Origin: Blastococcus xanthinilyticus
GTDB lineage: Bacteria > Actinomycetota > Actinomycetes > Mycobacteriales > Geodermatophilaceae
DNA: 64,000 nt
Direction: 5' to 3'
NCBI RefSeq assembly: GCF_008124835.1
Contig: NZ_VNHW01000012.1
Span: 62,001 to 126,000 of the forward strand
The position numbers and the translations under genes were made by a program. Below the pieces are notes generated by a model. That model did not search any database and was not told the DNA's origin. It was given only the letters and a program-made list of their open reading frames with translations. Of this stretch, positions 10,974-22,259 are shown in pieces; position 1 is the stretch's first letter; each line of letters starts with the position of its first letter.

Positions 10974-11608
10974 TCGCCAGCGTCCACGGGCGGGTGGCCG
11001 CGGTGAGCCCCGACGGCGCCGTGGTGGAGGTGGGCGGCGTCGGCCTGGCGGTGCAGTGCACCCCCGGCACGATCGCCCGGTTGCAGGTGGGGGAGACCGC
11101 CCGGCTGGCCACCAGCCTCGTCGTCCGGGAGGACTCCCTCACGCTCTACGGCTTCGCCGACGACGACGAGCGCCAGCTGTTCGAGCTGCTGCAGACGGCG
11201 AACGGGGTCGGACCGCGGCTGGCCCAGGCGGTGCTGGCCATCCACCCGCCGCGGGAGGTCCGCCGCGCGGTCTCGCTGGCCGACGTCAAGGCGCTCATGC
11301 AGGTGCCCGGCATCGGCAAGAAGGGCGCGGAGCGGCTGATCCTCGAGCTGCGCGACCGGCTCGGCTCCACCAGCGTGGACACGTCGCTGGACGCGCCCGC
11401 ACCCTCCGGGCTGCCCTCGGTCACCCCGGTCGCCCCGTGGCGGGACCAGCTGACCTCCGCCCTGGTCGGCCTCGGCTGGAGCAGCAGGGAGGCCGAGGGG
11501 GCGGTGCTCCAGCTCGCCCCCGTCGCCGACGAGCAGCTCGCCGCCACCGGGAAGGTGGAGGTCGCCGTGCTGCTGCGGCAGGCGCTCCAGCTGCTGGGGC
11601 GGTCATGA
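10970..11608 (+). CDS. ruvA: Holliday junction DNA helicase subunit RuvA
   Basis: Tetrameric junction-binding protein that loads RuvB. The 212-residue product has the OB-fold N-terminus ([12 protein letters not shown]), the helix-hairpin-helix region with [12 protein letters not shown] and [16 protein letters not shown], a variable linker (about 137-155), and the small C-terminal domain that contacts RuvB. ATG 10970 overlaps the ruvC stop; ruvB follows after 16 nt with its own GGGGGAGG site. Confidence 0.96.
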   Translation: MIASVHGRVAAVSPDGAVVEVGGVGLAVQCTPGTIARLQVGETARLATSLVVREDSLTLYGFADDDERQLFELLQTANGVGPRLAQAVLAIHPPREVRRAVSLADVKALMQVPGIGKKGAERLILELRDRLGSTSVDTSLDAPAPSGLPSVTPVAPWRDQLTSALVGLGWSSREAEGAVLQLAPVADEQLAATGKVEVAVLLRQALQLLGRS

Positions 11609-11624
11609 GCGGGGGAGGTAGGCC

Positions 11625-12749
11625 GTGAGCGCGCCCTTCGACCGGTCGCTGACCGGTGAGCTGGCCGGGGAGGTGCCGGCCGAGTGGTCGGTGTCCCCGC
11701 AGGCCGGCGACGAGGAACGGGTCGTCGAGTCGGCGCTCCGGCCGCACTCGCTGCACGACTTCATCGGCCAGCCGAAGGTCGCCCGCCAGCTCGCGCTGGT
11801 GCTCGAGGGCGCGAAGCGGCGGGGGCGCACGCCCGACCACGTGCTGCTCTCCGGGCCACCCGGGCTCGGCAAGACCAGCCTGGCGCTGATCATCGGCTCG
11901 GAGCTCGGCACGGCGGTGAAGATCACCAGCGGCCCGGCGATCGAGCGGTCGGGCGACCTCGCTGCGATGCTGTCGAACCTCGCGCCCGGCGACGTGCTGT
12001 TCATCGACGAGATCCACCGGATCGCCCGCCCCGCCGAGGAACTGCTGTACATGGCGATGGAGGACTTCCGGGTCGACGTCGTCGTCGGCAAGGGCCCCGG
12101 GGCCACGGCGATCCCGCTGGAGATCAACCCGTTCACCCTCGTCGGCGCCACCACCCGGGCCGGCCTGCTCACCGGCCCCCTGCGCGACCGGTTCGGCTTC
12201 GTCGGCCAGATGGAGTTCTACGAGACCGCCGACCTGCAGCGGGTGCTGGCCCGCAGCGCCGACCTGCTCGGCGTCGAGCTCACCGCCGACGGCTCGGCCG
12301 AGATCGCCGGCCGGTCGCGCGGCACCCCCCGCATCGCCAACCGGCTGCTGCGCCGGGTGCGCGACTACGCCGAGGTCGAGGCCGACGGCCGGGTGACCCG
12401 GGCGGTCGCCGAAGCGGCCCTGGCCCTCTACGACGTCGACCACCTGGGGCTGGACCGGCTGGACCGGGCGGTCCTGGAGGCGCTGGTCGCGAAGTTCGGC
12501 GGCGGGCCGGTCGGCGTCGCCACGCTCGCGGTCGCGGTGGGGGAGGAGCCGCACACCGTCGAGGAGGTGTGCGAGCCGTTCCTGGTGCGGGCCGGACTGC
12601 TGGCCCGCACCCCCCGCGGCCGGGTGGCCACCGAGGCCGCCTGGCAGCACCTGGGCCGGCCGCTGCCGCGCGGCGGCGTCCCGCTCGGTCGGGTCACAGC
12701 CGACCCACAGGTCCCGGGGTCGTCGTCAGAAGTGCTGTTCGACGCCTAG
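11625..12749 (+). CDS. ruvB: Holliday junction branch-migration ATPase RuvB
   Basis: Hexameric AAA+ motor for branch migration. The 374-residue product has Walker [14 protein letters not shown], Walker [11 protein letters not shown], the sensor 1 segment [10 protein letters not shown], and a winged-helix C-terminus. GTG 11625 has GGGGGAGG (11611-11618) 6 nt upstream. The N-terminus has about 15 residues before the conserved core and the C-terminus a short Ser/Glu tail. Its TAG stop is embedded in TAGACT, a possible promoter element for yajC. Confidence 0.97.
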   Translation: MSAPFDRSLTGELAGEVPAEWSVSPQAGDEERVVESALRPHSLHDFIGQPKVARQLALVLEGAKRRGRTPDHVLLSGPPGLGKTSLALIIGSELGTAVKITSGPAIERSGDLAAMLSNLAPGDVLFIDEIHRIARPAEELLYMAMEDFRVDVVVGKGPGATAIPLEINPFTLVGATTRAGLLTGPLRDRFGFVGQMEFYETADLQRVLARSADLLGVELTADGSAEIAGRSRGTPRIANRLLRRVRDYAEVEADGRVTRAVAEAALALYDVDHLGLDRLDRAVLEALVAKFGGGPVGVATLAVAVGEEPHTVEEVCEPFLVRAGLLARTPRGRVATEAAWQHLGRPLPRGGVPLGRVTADPQVPGSSSEVLFDA

Positions 12750-12752
12750 ACT
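12747..12752 (+). promoter_or_regulatory. Possible -10 element (TAGACT) for yajC-secDF
   Basis: TAGACT starts with the ruvB stop codon. The following 146-bp gap to yajC has no gene and would form a ~135-nt leader. The hexamer matches TANNNT but no -35 was identified, so this is tentative. Confidence 0.3.
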
Positions 12753-12895
12753 CCCGGACGCTGGCGCGCAACTCGCAGGCCGGGCCGTGCGCCCCGTCCG
12801 GTCGCCGCGCGCGCCGCAACCGACGTACCCGAGCGGTCCCGTCCCGGGCCGCACCCACCGCGATGCACCGGTCGCGGAAGAGAGGCACACCTGTC

Positions 12896-13207
12896 GTGGA
12901 GTACTTCCCGCTGATCATGCTGGCCGTGCTGGCCGTCCTGCTCTTCGTCCTGCCCGCGCGGCAGCGCAAGAAGATGCAGGAGCAGCAGGCGGCCATGCAG
13001 GCCTCGCTCGCGGTCGGCACCCCGGTCATGACCACCAGCGGCCTGCACGGCACGGTCGCCGCCAAGGGTGAGAAGACCGTCGACCTGGAGATCGCCCCCG
13101 GCGTCGTGGTCACCTTCGCCATCCAGGCGATCCTCGAGGTGCGTCGCCCGGCCGGGGCGACGGCGGTCGACGACGACCCCGCGCGCCCCGCCGACGGCAC
13201 CGTCTGA
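12896..13207 (+). CDS. yajC: Preprotein translocase accessory subunit YajC
   Basis: Small inner-membrane partner of SecDF. The 103-residue protein has one N-terminal transmembrane helix (about 3-22), a basic stretch RQRKKMQEQQ, and the conserved VGTPVMTTSGLHGTV core. GTG 12896 gives the normal YajC N-terminus (MEYFPLIML); an in-frame ATG at 12863 would add a basic 11-residue extension and is less likely. AGAGG at 12881-12885 may serve as a ribosome-binding site. The yajC-secD-secF order is standard. Confidence 0.93.
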   Translation: MEYFPLIMLAVLAVLLFVLPARQRKKMQEQQAAMQASLAVGTPVMTTSGLHGTVAAKGEKTVDLEIAPGVVVTFAIQAILEVRRPAGATAVDDDPARPADGTV

Positions 13208-13221
13208 CCCGGAGGCATTCC

Positions 13222-14856
13222 GTGGCAAACCGCTCGCTCCCCGCGGGCCGCTACTTCGGCGCCTTCGCGCTGATCGTCGCCCTGCTGTACGGGCTGGTCT
13301 TCTTCACCGGCGACACCCGCACCCCGCAGCTGGGGCTGGACCTCCGCGGCGGCACGACCGTGACCCTCGCCGCCCGCACCCCCGACGGCGAGGCGCCGGC
13401 CCAGGAGGACCTGGAGCTGGCCCGCCGGATCATCGAGCAGCGGGTGAACGGCCTCGGTGTCGCCGAGGCCGAGGTGGTCACCGAAGGTGACTCGAACATC
13501 GTCATCTCCGTGCCCGGTGACGACGGCGAGCAGGCCCGCGAGCTCGGCGCCACCGCGCAGCTGCGGTTCCGCCCGGTGATCGAGGGCCCCGCCCCCGCGG
13601 CTGCCGCGGAGGAGGCGCCCGCCGAGGAGACCGAGGGGGCCGAGACCGCCGACGGCAGCGCCGAGGGCGACACCGCCGAGGAGACCGACCCCGCGGCGCC
13701 CACCGACGCCGACGACGCCGTCGAGGCGCCCGAGCTGCCCGACCCCGACGCCCCTCCGGTGACGCAGGAGGAGGCGGCCGCGGAGTTCGCGACGCTGACC
13801 TGCGAGACCGAGAACGTCACCGGTGACATCGACCGGCCCGAGTCCTTCGTCGCGGCGTGCAGCGAGGACGGCACCGCCAAGTACCTCCTCGGGCCCACGA
13901 TCATCGAGGGCACCGAGATCGATGACGCCACCGCCGGCACCGAGCAGTCCGACGGCAGCTGGGTCGTCCTGCTGGACTTCCAGTCCGACGGCCTGGCGAC
14001 GTGGGCGGGCTACACCTCGGCCAACGTCGGCTCGAGCGTCGCGTTCACGCTGGACGGGCGGGTCGTCTCCGCGCCCCGGATCAACAGCGCGATCACGACC
14101 AACCCGACCACGATCACCGGTCAGTTCGACCAGGAGTCGGCCACGGAGCTGGCCAACCAGCTGCGCTACGGCGCCCTGCCGCTGACCTTCACCCAGGCGA
14201 CGGCCCAGTCGATCTCCACCGAGCTCGGCGCGGAGCAGCTCGAGGCCGGGCTGATCGCCGGTGCCCTCGGCATCGCGCTGGTGTTCGTCTACGCGCTCTT
14301 CTACTACCGGCTGCTGGGCCTGGTGATGATCGCCAGCCTGCTGCTGTCGGCGGCGGTGGTCTACGCCTGCCTGATCCTGCTGGGCCGGGAGATCGGCTTC
14401 ACGCTGAGCCTCGCCGGCATCGCCGGGTTCATCGTCTCGATCGGCATCACCGCCGACTCCTTCGTCGTGTACTTCGAACGGCTCAAGGACGAGATCCGCG
14501 AGGGCCGGTCGCTGCGCTCGGCGGTACCCCGGGCCTGGGTCCGCGCCCGCCGGACGATCCTCTCCGCCGACGCGGTCAGCTTCCTGGCGGCGGCGATCCT
14601 CTACGTGCTGGCGATCGGTGACGTGAAGGGCTTCGCCTTCACCCTCGGCATGTCCACCGTGCTCGACCTGGTCGTCGTCTTCCTCTTCACCCACCCGCTC
14701 ATGGCCGTGCTCTCCCGGTTCAAGAAGTTCGGCGCGAACCGGTTCTCCGGTCTCGGCCGGGTCGAGCACACCCGCCGTCCGGCGCCGCCCGCCCGCGGCC
14801 GGGAGCTCGTCGGCGCCGCGTCCGGGACCGGCCCGCAGGACAGGAGCACCTCATGA
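13222..14856 (+). CDS. secD: Protein translocase subunit SecD
   Basis: Proton-driven membrane partner of SecYEG that helps release exported proteins. The 544-residue protein has an N-terminal transmembrane helix, the signature LGLDLRGGT, a large periplasmic P1 region, and a C-terminal bundle of about five helices (from about 345) ending in a basic tail. Within P1, residues 123-186 are a low-complexity Ala/Glu/Asp/Thr insertion absent from short SecD proteins but common in actinobacteria. GTG 13222 has GGAGG at 13210-13214. The stop overlaps secF (ATGA). Confidence 0.96.
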   Translation: MANRSLPAGRYFGAFALIVALLYGLVFFTGDTRTPQLGLDLRGGTTVTLAARTPDGEAPAQEDLELARRIIEQRVNGLGVAEAEVVTEGDSNIVISVPGDDGEQARELGATAQLRFRPVIEGPAPAAAAEEAPAEETEGAETADGSAEGDTAEETDPAAPTDADDAVEAPELPDPDAPPVTQEEAAAEFATLTCETENVTGDIDRPESFVAACSEDGTAKYLLGPTIIEGTEIDDATAGTEQSDGSWVVLLDFQSDGLATWAGYTSANVGSSVAFTLDGRVVSAPRINSAITTNPTTITGQFDQESATELANQLRYGALPLTFTQATAQSISTELGAEQLEAGLIAGALGIALVFVYALFYYRLLGLVMIASLLLSAAVVYACLILLGREIGFTLSLAGIAGFIVSIGITADSFVVYFERLKDEIREGRSLRSAVPRAWVRARRTILSADAVSFLAAAILYVLAIGDVKGFAFTLGMSTVLDLVVVFLFTHPLMAVLSRFKKFGANRFSGLGRVEHTRRPAPPARGRELVGAASGTGPQDRSTS

Positions 14857-16190
14857 CCCGCCCGACCGATCCGGACGCCGCGGCGCCGGAGGAGGCCCGC
14901 ACCGGCGAGGAGGCGCTCGTCGACGCCGGGCTGCCCCAGGACCCGGGCGGCGACGGCGACGCCACGCCTCCGGCCCCGGCGGGTCGCCGGGCCGGGCTGG
15001 CACACCGGCTCTACAACGGCGAGGCCGGGCTGGACGTCGTCGGCCGGAGCCGGCTGATCTACAAGGTCACCGCGGTGGTCGTGCTGCTGTGCCTGCTGTC
15101 CATGGTGTTCCGGGGGTTCAACTTCGGCATCGACTTCGAGGGCGGGAACAGCTTCCGGCTGCCCGGCTCGGAGCAGCAGCTGCAGGACGCCCGGGCGGCG
15201 GCGGAGGACGCCGGCGCCGAGGTCGCCACCGCCCAGGTGGTCGGTGGCAACACCCTGCTGATCCGCACCGAGCAGCTGGACAACGCCGCCGAGCGGGCGG
15301 TGGTGGCCGCCCTGGCCGACTCGGTGGGCATCGCGCCCGACGACGTCAGCCCCGAGTCGGTCAGCGCCGAGTGGGGCGGGGACATCACCCAGCAGGCGCT
15401 GATCGCCCTCGCCGTCTTCCTGGTCGCGGTGGTGCTGTTCCTCGCCGTGCGGTTCCAGCCCGCGATGGCGGTCGGGGCGATGGTCGCGCTGCTGCACGAC
15501 ATCGTGCTCACCGCCGGCGTCTACTCGCTGATCGGCTTCGAGGTGACGCCCTCGACGGTGATCGGCTTCCTCACCATCCTCGGCTTCTCGCTGTACGACA
15601 CCGTCGTGGTCTTCGACAAGGTCGACGAGAACACCCGTGACCTGGAGCGCAGCGCCCGCATGACCTGGGGCGAGGCGGCCAACCTGGCGGTCAACCAGAC
15701 GCTGATGCGGTCGATCAACACCTCGGTGATCGCGCTGCTGCCGGTCGCCGGCCTGCTGTTCGTCGGCGCCGGGCTGCTCGGCGTCGGCACGCTCAAGGAC
15801 CTCGCGCTGGTGCTCTTCGTCGGCCTGGCCGCCGGCACCTACTCGTCGATCTTCCTGGCGACGCCGATCGTGGCCGACCTCAAGGAGCGCGAGCCCGCGC
15901 AGGAGGCGCTGCGGCGCCGGGTGCTGGCCCGCCGGTCCTCGGCGGCACGCACCGGCGCCGGTGCGCCCCCGGCCGGCCCCGTGGCCAGCGCCCGGCGCCG
16001 GCGGTCGGCCGGAGGCGGCGGCGTGGCCGTGGCCGAGCTGCCCGAGACCGTGGCCGCCGACGTGGTCGTCGAGTCACCGGCCTCGGTGCGCCCGGAGCCG
16101 TCGCGGGGTGCCACCGCGGCACCGCGCCCGGGCGCCCGTCCGCAGCGGCCCGACGGGCGCAGTGGCCCCGCGGGCAAGCGGCGTCGGTGA
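14853..16190 (+). CDS. secF: Protein translocase subunit SecF
   Basis: Partner of SecD. The 445-residue product has a ~55-residue acidic N-terminal tail, a first transmembrane helix near 72-90, the motif FNFGIDFEGGNSFRL, and a second hydrophobic domain of five helices. From about residue 350 the chain is an Ala/Arg/Pro-rich cytoplasmic tail ending GKRRR, likely disordered. ATG 14853 overlaps the secD stop and its own stop overlaps apt (GTGA), so yajC-secD-secF-apt form one translation unit. Confidence 0.96.
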   Translation: MTRPTDPDAAAPEEARTGEEALVDAGLPQDPGGDGDATPPAPAGRRAGLAHRLYNGEAGLDVVGRSRLIYKVTAVVVLLCLLSMVFRGFNFGIDFEGGNSFRLPGSEQQLQDARAAAEDAGAEVATAQVVGGNTLLIRTEQLDNAAERAVVAALADSVGIAPDDVSPESVSAEWGGDITQQALIALAVFLVAVVLFLAVRFQPAMAVGAMVALLHDIVLTAGVYSLIGFEVTPSTVIGFLTILGFSLYDTVVVFDKVDENTRDLERSARMTWGEAANLAVNQTLMRSINTSVIALLPVAGLLFVGAGLLGVGTLKDLALVLFVGLAAGTYSSIFLATPIVADLKEREPAQEALRRRVLARRSSAARTGAGAPPAGPVASARRRRSAGGGGVAVAELPETVAADVVVESPASVRPEPSRGATAAPRPGARPQRPDGRSGPAGKRRR

Positions 16191-16774
16191 CCGGCGATCC
16201 TTCCGGGCCCCCGCTCGACGAGCTGATCGCCGGCCTCACCGTCGACGTCCCCGACCACCCCGAGCCGGGGATCGTCTTCCGCGACCTGACCCCGGTCTTC
16301 GCCGACGGCCCGGCCTTCCGCCGGGTGGTCGACGGTCTGGCGGCGCCGGCGCTGTCCGATCCGCGGGCCGCGGCGCTGGCCGGCGCGGGCGCGGGGGACC
16401 GGGCGTTCGACGTCGTCGCCGGGGTGGAGGCGCGCGGCTTCCTCCTGGCCGCAGCTGTGGCGCTGGACGCCGGCGTGGGCGTCGTCCCGGTGCGCAAGGC
16501 CGGGAAGCTGCCGCGGGAGCGCATCGCGGCCGACTACGCCCTCGAGTACGGCACCGCGACGCTGGAGCTGCACACCGACTCGGTGCGTCCCGGTCAGCGG
16601 GTGCTCGTGGTCGACGACGTCCTCGCCACCGGGGGGACGCTGACGGCGGCGGTCGCGCTCGTCGAGCAGCTCGGCGGGGTCGTCGCGGCCGTGGCAGTGG
16701 TGGTGGAGCTGGCGGCTCTCGGCGGCCGGCAACGCCTGGCGCCGCACACCGTGCACGCGCTCTGGACCACCTGA
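16187..16774 (+). CDS. apt: Adenine phosphoribosyltransferase
   Basis: Salvages adenine to AMP using PRPP. The 195-residue protein has the type I PRTase PRPP-binding motif VLVVDDVLATGGTL (about 144-157), the N-terminal block HPEPGIVFRDLTPV, and the dimer/adenine loop GVEARGFLL. A 15-20 residue insertion of Ala/Gly (SDPRAAALAGAGAGD) precedes that loop and lengthens the enzyme slightly. It sits between secF and relA, as in many actinobacteria. A strong hairpin directly follows the stop. Confidence 0.95.
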   Translation: MTGDPSGPPLDELIAGLTVDVPDHPEPGIVFRDLTPVFADGPAFRRVVDGLAAPALSDPRAAALAGAGAGDRAFDVVAGVEARGFLLAAAVALDAGVGVVPVRKAGKLPRERIAADYALEYGTATLELHTDSVRPGQRVLVVDDVLATGGTLTAAVALVEQLGGVVAAVAVVVELAALGGRQRLAPHTVHALWTT

Positions 16775-16778
16775 CCGG

Positions 16779-16821
16779 GGGAGGTGGCCCGGCGGCGGAC
16801 ATCGCCGGGTGGTCACCTCCC
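16779..16821 (+). terminator. Putative terminator after apt
   Basis: GGGAGGTG (16779-16786) pairs with CACCTCCC (16814-16821), and the inner CCCGGCG (16788-16794) pairs with CGCCGGG (16803-16809). The hairpin lies between the apt stop and the putative relA promoter. There is no T-tract, as is usual in high-GC actinobacteria. Confidence 0.55.
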
Positions 16822-16823
16822 GC

Positions 16824-16829
16824 TAGCAT
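16824..16829 (+). promoter_or_regulatory. Putative -10 element (TAGCAT) for relA
   Basis: TAGCAT lies just past the apt hairpin and 38 nt before GTG 16868, which would give relA its own transcript with a ~30-nt leader carrying AGGAG. Confidence 0.45.
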
Positions 16830-16867
16830 GGGGGAGGTTCCCCCTCCTCGAGCCGGCAGGAGTAGCC

Positions 16868-19318
<2,451 letters not shown>

Positions 19319-19327
19319 CTGCCGAAC

Positions 19328-19370
19328 GACGAGAGCGCCGGTCCCCGAACGGGGGGCCGGCGCTCTCGTC
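19328..19370. terminator. Bidirectional terminator between relA and the cyclophilin gene
   Basis: A perfect 14-bp inverted repeat, GACGAGAGCGCCGG (19328-19341) and its complement (19357-19370), with inner C4/G4 pairing. It fills the 64-bp gap between two convergent genes and so could stop transcription from both sides. Confidence 0.8.
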
Positions 19371-19382
19371 GAGGCGGGGGGC

Positions 19383-20234
19383 TCAGCCGGCGACGGCGAT
19401 GTCCTCGACCGTCACCGGGATGTTGGGCGGGCCGTCGCCCGGGCCCTCGGCGCCCTGCACCCCGCCGGCGGCGACGGTGTCCAGGACCGCCAGGCCGGCC
19501 TCGTCGATCGAGCCGACGACCGTGTACTCCGGCGGCAGGGTCACGTCGGTGAAGGTCAGGAAGAACTGGCTGCCGGTGCTGCTCGGGGCGGCGGTCTTGG
19601 CCATGGCGATCGTCCCGCGGGGGTACGTGGTCTCGGCCGTGACCTCCTCCGCGTACTTGTACGACGGGCCGCCCGAGCCGGTGCCGGTCGGGTCGCCGCA
19701 CTGCAGGAGCCCGAAGGCCTCCTGGGTGACCAGCCGGTGGCAGGTGCTGCCGGCGTAGAAGTCCTGCTCGGCGAGGTAGGTGAAGCTTGCCGCCGCGCAG
19801 GGCGCGATGGACCGGTCGAGGGTCAGGGTCAGGTCGCCCTGGTCGGTGGCCATCAGCAGGTCCACCCTCCCCTGGGTGGGGGTGGCCTCCGGGTCGGGCG
19901 GCGTTCCGACGTCGGTGAGGTTCGGGTTGCCCGACTCGTCGGGCAGGTACTCGCAGGTGACCGTGCCGTCGGCGTTCGTGGTCCGCGTCGCGGAGCTCGA
20001 GGTCGGCGCCGACGTGGTCGGGGTGCTCCCGTCGGCGGCCGGGTCCGCGGCGTCGTCGTCGCCACCGAGCACGCCGGTGAACAGCAGCGCGGCCCCGACC
20101 AGGACGACCGCGGCCAGCGCGGTGAGGATCAGGCCCAGGTTCCGCCGCCGCTTCTTGGCCAGCTCGGTGCGGCGTTCCAGCTGGCGCTGCAGGTGACGCT
20201 GCGCGGCTTCGCGGCGCTGCTTGTTCGTCGGCAC
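19383..20234 (-). CDS. Membrane-anchored cyclophilin-type peptidyl-prolyl isomerase
   Basis: A 283-residue protein: a basic cytoplasmic N-terminus (PTNKQRREAAQRHLQRQ), one transmembrane helix (about 31-52), a Thr/Ser/Asp-rich linker, then a cyclophilin domain from about residue 120 with the segments FYAGSTCHRLV, LQCGDPTGTG and GSQFFLTF. It likely folds proteins at the outer face of the membrane. Mycobacteria have ppiB next to relA in the same place. The start is GTG 20234; a longer frame exists upstream, but the KQRREAAQRH start is the family norm and TAGACT sits 8 nt before it. It is convergent with relA and divergent from the metallo-hydrolase gene. Confidence 0.92.
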   Translation of the reverse strand: MPTNKQRREAAQRHLQRQLERRTELAKKRRRNLGLILTALAAVVLVGAALLFTGVLGGDDDAADPAADGSTPTTSAPTSSSATRTTNADGTVTCEYLPDESGNPNLTDVGTPPDPEATPTQGRVDLLMATDQGDLTLTLDRSIAPCAAASFTYLAEQDFYAGSTCHRLVTQEAFGLLQCGDPTGTGSGGPSYKYAEEVTAETTYPRGTIAMAKTAAPSSTGSQFFLTFTDVTLPPEYTVVGSIDEAGLAVLDTVAAGGVQGAEGPGDGPPNIPVTVEDIAVAG

Positions 20235-20242
20235 GGGGAGGC

Positions 20243-20248
20243 AGTCTA
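20243..20248 (-). promoter_or_regulatory. Putative leaderless -10 (TAGACT) for the cyclophilin gene
   Basis: On the minus strand TAGACT ends 8 nt before GTG 20234. No Shine-Dalgarno is present. With the + strand TAACCT at 20302-20307 it forms a compact divergent promoter region of 79 bp. Confidence 0.5.
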
Positions 20249-20301
20249 GGTGCCGCACCTGGGCGCTCTCTGGCAACGCCGGGCCGGGGCGGGGCCCCGC
20301 G

Positions 20302-20307
20302 TAACCT
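20302..20307 (+). promoter_or_regulatory. Putative leaderless -10 (TAACCT) for the metallo-hydrolase gene
   Basis: TAACCT ends 6 nt before GTG 20314 with no ribosome-binding site between, fitting a leaderless transcript for the hydrolase-hisS operon. Confidence 0.5.
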
Positions 20308-20313
20308 GCACGG

Positions 20314-20997
20314 GTGCTCATCCGCTCGTTCCCCGCCGGCGCGTTCGGCACCAACTGCTACGCGGTCGCCTCGGGCCCGGGGCAGGAGTGCGTCGTCGTC
20401 GACCCCGGCATGGACTCCGTCGAGCCCCTGGCCCGCATGCTCGCCGAGGACGGTCTCAAGCCCGTGGCCGTGGTGCTGACCCACGGGCACCTGGACCACA
20501 CCTTCTCGGTGCTGCCGGTGTGCGACGGCTACGGCATCCCCGCCTACCTGCACCCGGCCGACTCCGGGATGCTGTCGGACCCCGCGCGCTGGCACGGGCC
20601 GCAGCTCGCCCCGCTGATCACCGGCGTCCGGCTGCCCGACCCGAGCGAGGTGAAGGCGCTGGACGACGGCGAGGTGCTGTCGCTGGCCGGCGTCGACCTC
20701 ACGGTCCGCCACGCGCCCGGGCACACCCAGGGGTCGGTGATGTTCTCCCTCGACCTCGGCGAGGCCCCCGGCCTCCTGGCCGGCGACGTGCTGTTCGCCG
20801 GCTCGGTGGGCCGGGTCGACCTGCCCGGCGGCTCCTGGGACGCGATGCTCAGCTCGCTGCGCGACGTCGTCCTGCCGCTGGACGACGAGACCGTCGTGCT
20901 GCCCGGGCACGGCCCGGCGACGACGATCGGCCGCGAGCGGGCCGCCAACCCCTACCTCGCCGAGGCGGCCGCGGCACCGAAGGGGCGCGGGCTGTGA
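20314..20997 (+). CDS. Metallo-beta-lactamase-fold hydrolase (glyoxalase II-like)
   Basis: A 227-residue cytoplasmic hydrolase with the zinc motif THGHLDH (about residues 53-59), later His ligands in [10 protein letters not shown] and an Asp in LLAGDVLF, and a final [10 protein letters not shown]. The family includes glyoxalase II and related thioesterases; the mycobacterial neighbour in the same place (Rv2581c) is annotated as a possible glyoxalase II. No glyoxalase I gene is visible nearby, so the substrate is open. The stop overlaps the hisS GTG (GTGA), making the pair an operon. Confidence 0.92.
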   Translation: MLIRSFPAGAFGTNCYAVASGPGQECVVVDPGMDSVEPLARMLAEDGLKPVAVVLTHGHLDHTFSVLPVCDGYGIPAYLHPADSGMLSDPARWHGPQLAPLITGVRLPDPSEVKALDDGEVLSLAGVDLTVRHAPGHTQGSVMFSLDLGEAPGLLAGDVLFAGSVGRVDLPGGSWDAMLSSLRDVVLPLDDETVVLPGHGPATTIGRERAANPYLAEAAAAPKGRGL

Positions 20998-22259
20998 GCG
21001 CGGGCATGACGGCCCCCAAGGGCACGTTCGACACGCTCCCGCCGGACTCGGCGCGCTTCCTCGCCGTCCGCGACACGCTGACCGCGCCGCTGCGCCGGGC
21101 CGGCTACGGCTACGTCGAGACGCCGGTGTTCGAGGAGACCGCCGTCTTCTCCCGCGGGGTGGGGGAGTCCACCGACGTCGTCACCAAGGAGATGTACACC
21201 TTCGCCGACCGCGGCGGCCGCTCGCTGACCCTGCGCCCCGAGCTCACCGCCGGGCTGATGCGGGCGTTCATCGAGCACCGGCTCCACGACGGCGCGCTGC
21301 CGGTGAAGCTCTGGACCGTGGGCTCGGCGTTCCGGTACGAGCGACCCCAGGCGGGCCGCTACCGGCACTTCACCCAGGTCGACATGGAGGCCCTGGGCAC
21401 CGACGACCCCGCGCTGGACGCCGAGGTGGTGGCGCTGGGCGTGCAGGGCTTCCGCGACCTGGGGCTCACCGACTTCGAGCTGCTCCTCACCTCGCTGGGC
21501 GACGCCACCTGCCGGCCGCAGTACCGCGAGCTGCTGGTGGCCTTCCTGGACGAGCTCGACCTGGACGAGGAGACCCGCCGGCGCGCGGCCATCAACCCGC
21601 TGCGGGTGCTGGACGACAAGCGGCCCGAGGTGCAGGCGCAGCTGGACGACGCCCCGCTGATGGTCGACCACCTCTCGGACAGCACCAGGGCCCACTACGA
21701 CGCCGTCCGCCAGCACCTCACCGACCTCGGCGTCACCTGGACCGAGGCGCCCCGGCTGGTCCGCGGGCTGGACTACTACACGAAGACGACGTTCGAGTTC
21801 GTGCACCACGGGCTCGGCGCGCAGTCGGCGATCGGCGGCGGCGGCCGGTACGACGGGCTGTCGGCGGCGCTCGGTGGCCCCGACGTCTCGGGCATCGGCT
21901 ACGCCGTCGGCGTGGACCGGACGCTGCTCGCGGTGCAGGCCGAGGGCCTCGACATCGGCTCGAGGGCGGGCGTGCAGGCGTTCGTCGTGCCGCTCGGGGC
22001 GGAGGCCAAGCGGCTGGCGGTCCGGCTGGTCGGGCAGCTCCGGGAGGCCGGCATCGCGGCCGACACCGTCTACGGCGACCGCGGGCTCAAGGGGGCCATG
22101 AAGGCCGCGGACCGCTCGGGGGCCTCGCACGTCGTCGTCGTCGGCGATCGCGACCTGGCCGAGGGCGTGGGCCAGCTCAAGGACATGGGCACCGGTGAGC
22201 AGCGGGCGGTCCCGGTGGCCGAGCTGTTCGACGCGGTGCGTGCGAGTGTGGAGGGATGA
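20994..22259 (+). CDS. hisS: Histidine--tRNA ligase
   Basis: Charges tRNA(His). The 421-residue class II synthetase shows [15 protein letters not shown], motif 2 ([18 protein letters not shown]), the histidine-binding block [24 protein letters not shown], motif 3 ([13 protein letters not shown]), and a C-terminal anticodon-binding domain. GTG 20994 overlaps the hydrolase stop; an in-frame ATG at 21006 ([10 protein letters not shown]) is also plausible and would remove four residues. The stop overlaps the next gene's ATG. Confidence 0.96.
   Translation: MSAGMTAPKGTFDTLPPDSARFLAVRDTLTAPLRRAGYGYVETPVFEETAVFSRGVGESTDVVTKEMYTFADRGGRSLTLRPELTAGLMRAFIEHRLHDGALPVKLWTVGSAFRYERPQAGRYRHFTQVDMEALGTDDPALDAEVVALGVQGFRDLGLTDFELLLTSLGDATCRPQYRELLVAFLDELDLDEETRRRAAINPLRVLDDKRPEVQAQLDDAPLMVDHLSDSTRAHYDAVRQHLTDLGVTWTEAPRLVRGLDYYTKTTFEFVHHGLGAQSAIGGGGRYDGLSAALGGPDVSGIGYAVGVDRTLLAVQAEGLDIGSRAGVQAFVVPLGAEAKRLAVRLVGQLREAGIAADTVYGDRGLKGAMKAADRSGASHVVVVGDRDLAEGVGQLKDMGTGEQRAVPVAELFDAVRASVEG

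Noticed and set aside
12863-12895. Longer yajC start at ATG 12863
   Set aside because: It adds a basic 11-residue stretch before the transmembrane helix and removes the AGAGG site from its expected place; YajC proteins normally begin right at the helix.
16784-16867. Earlier relA start at GTG 16784
   Set aside because: The extra residues would be encoded across the apt terminator hairpin and the TAGCAT element, and GTG 16868 has a good AGGAG site.
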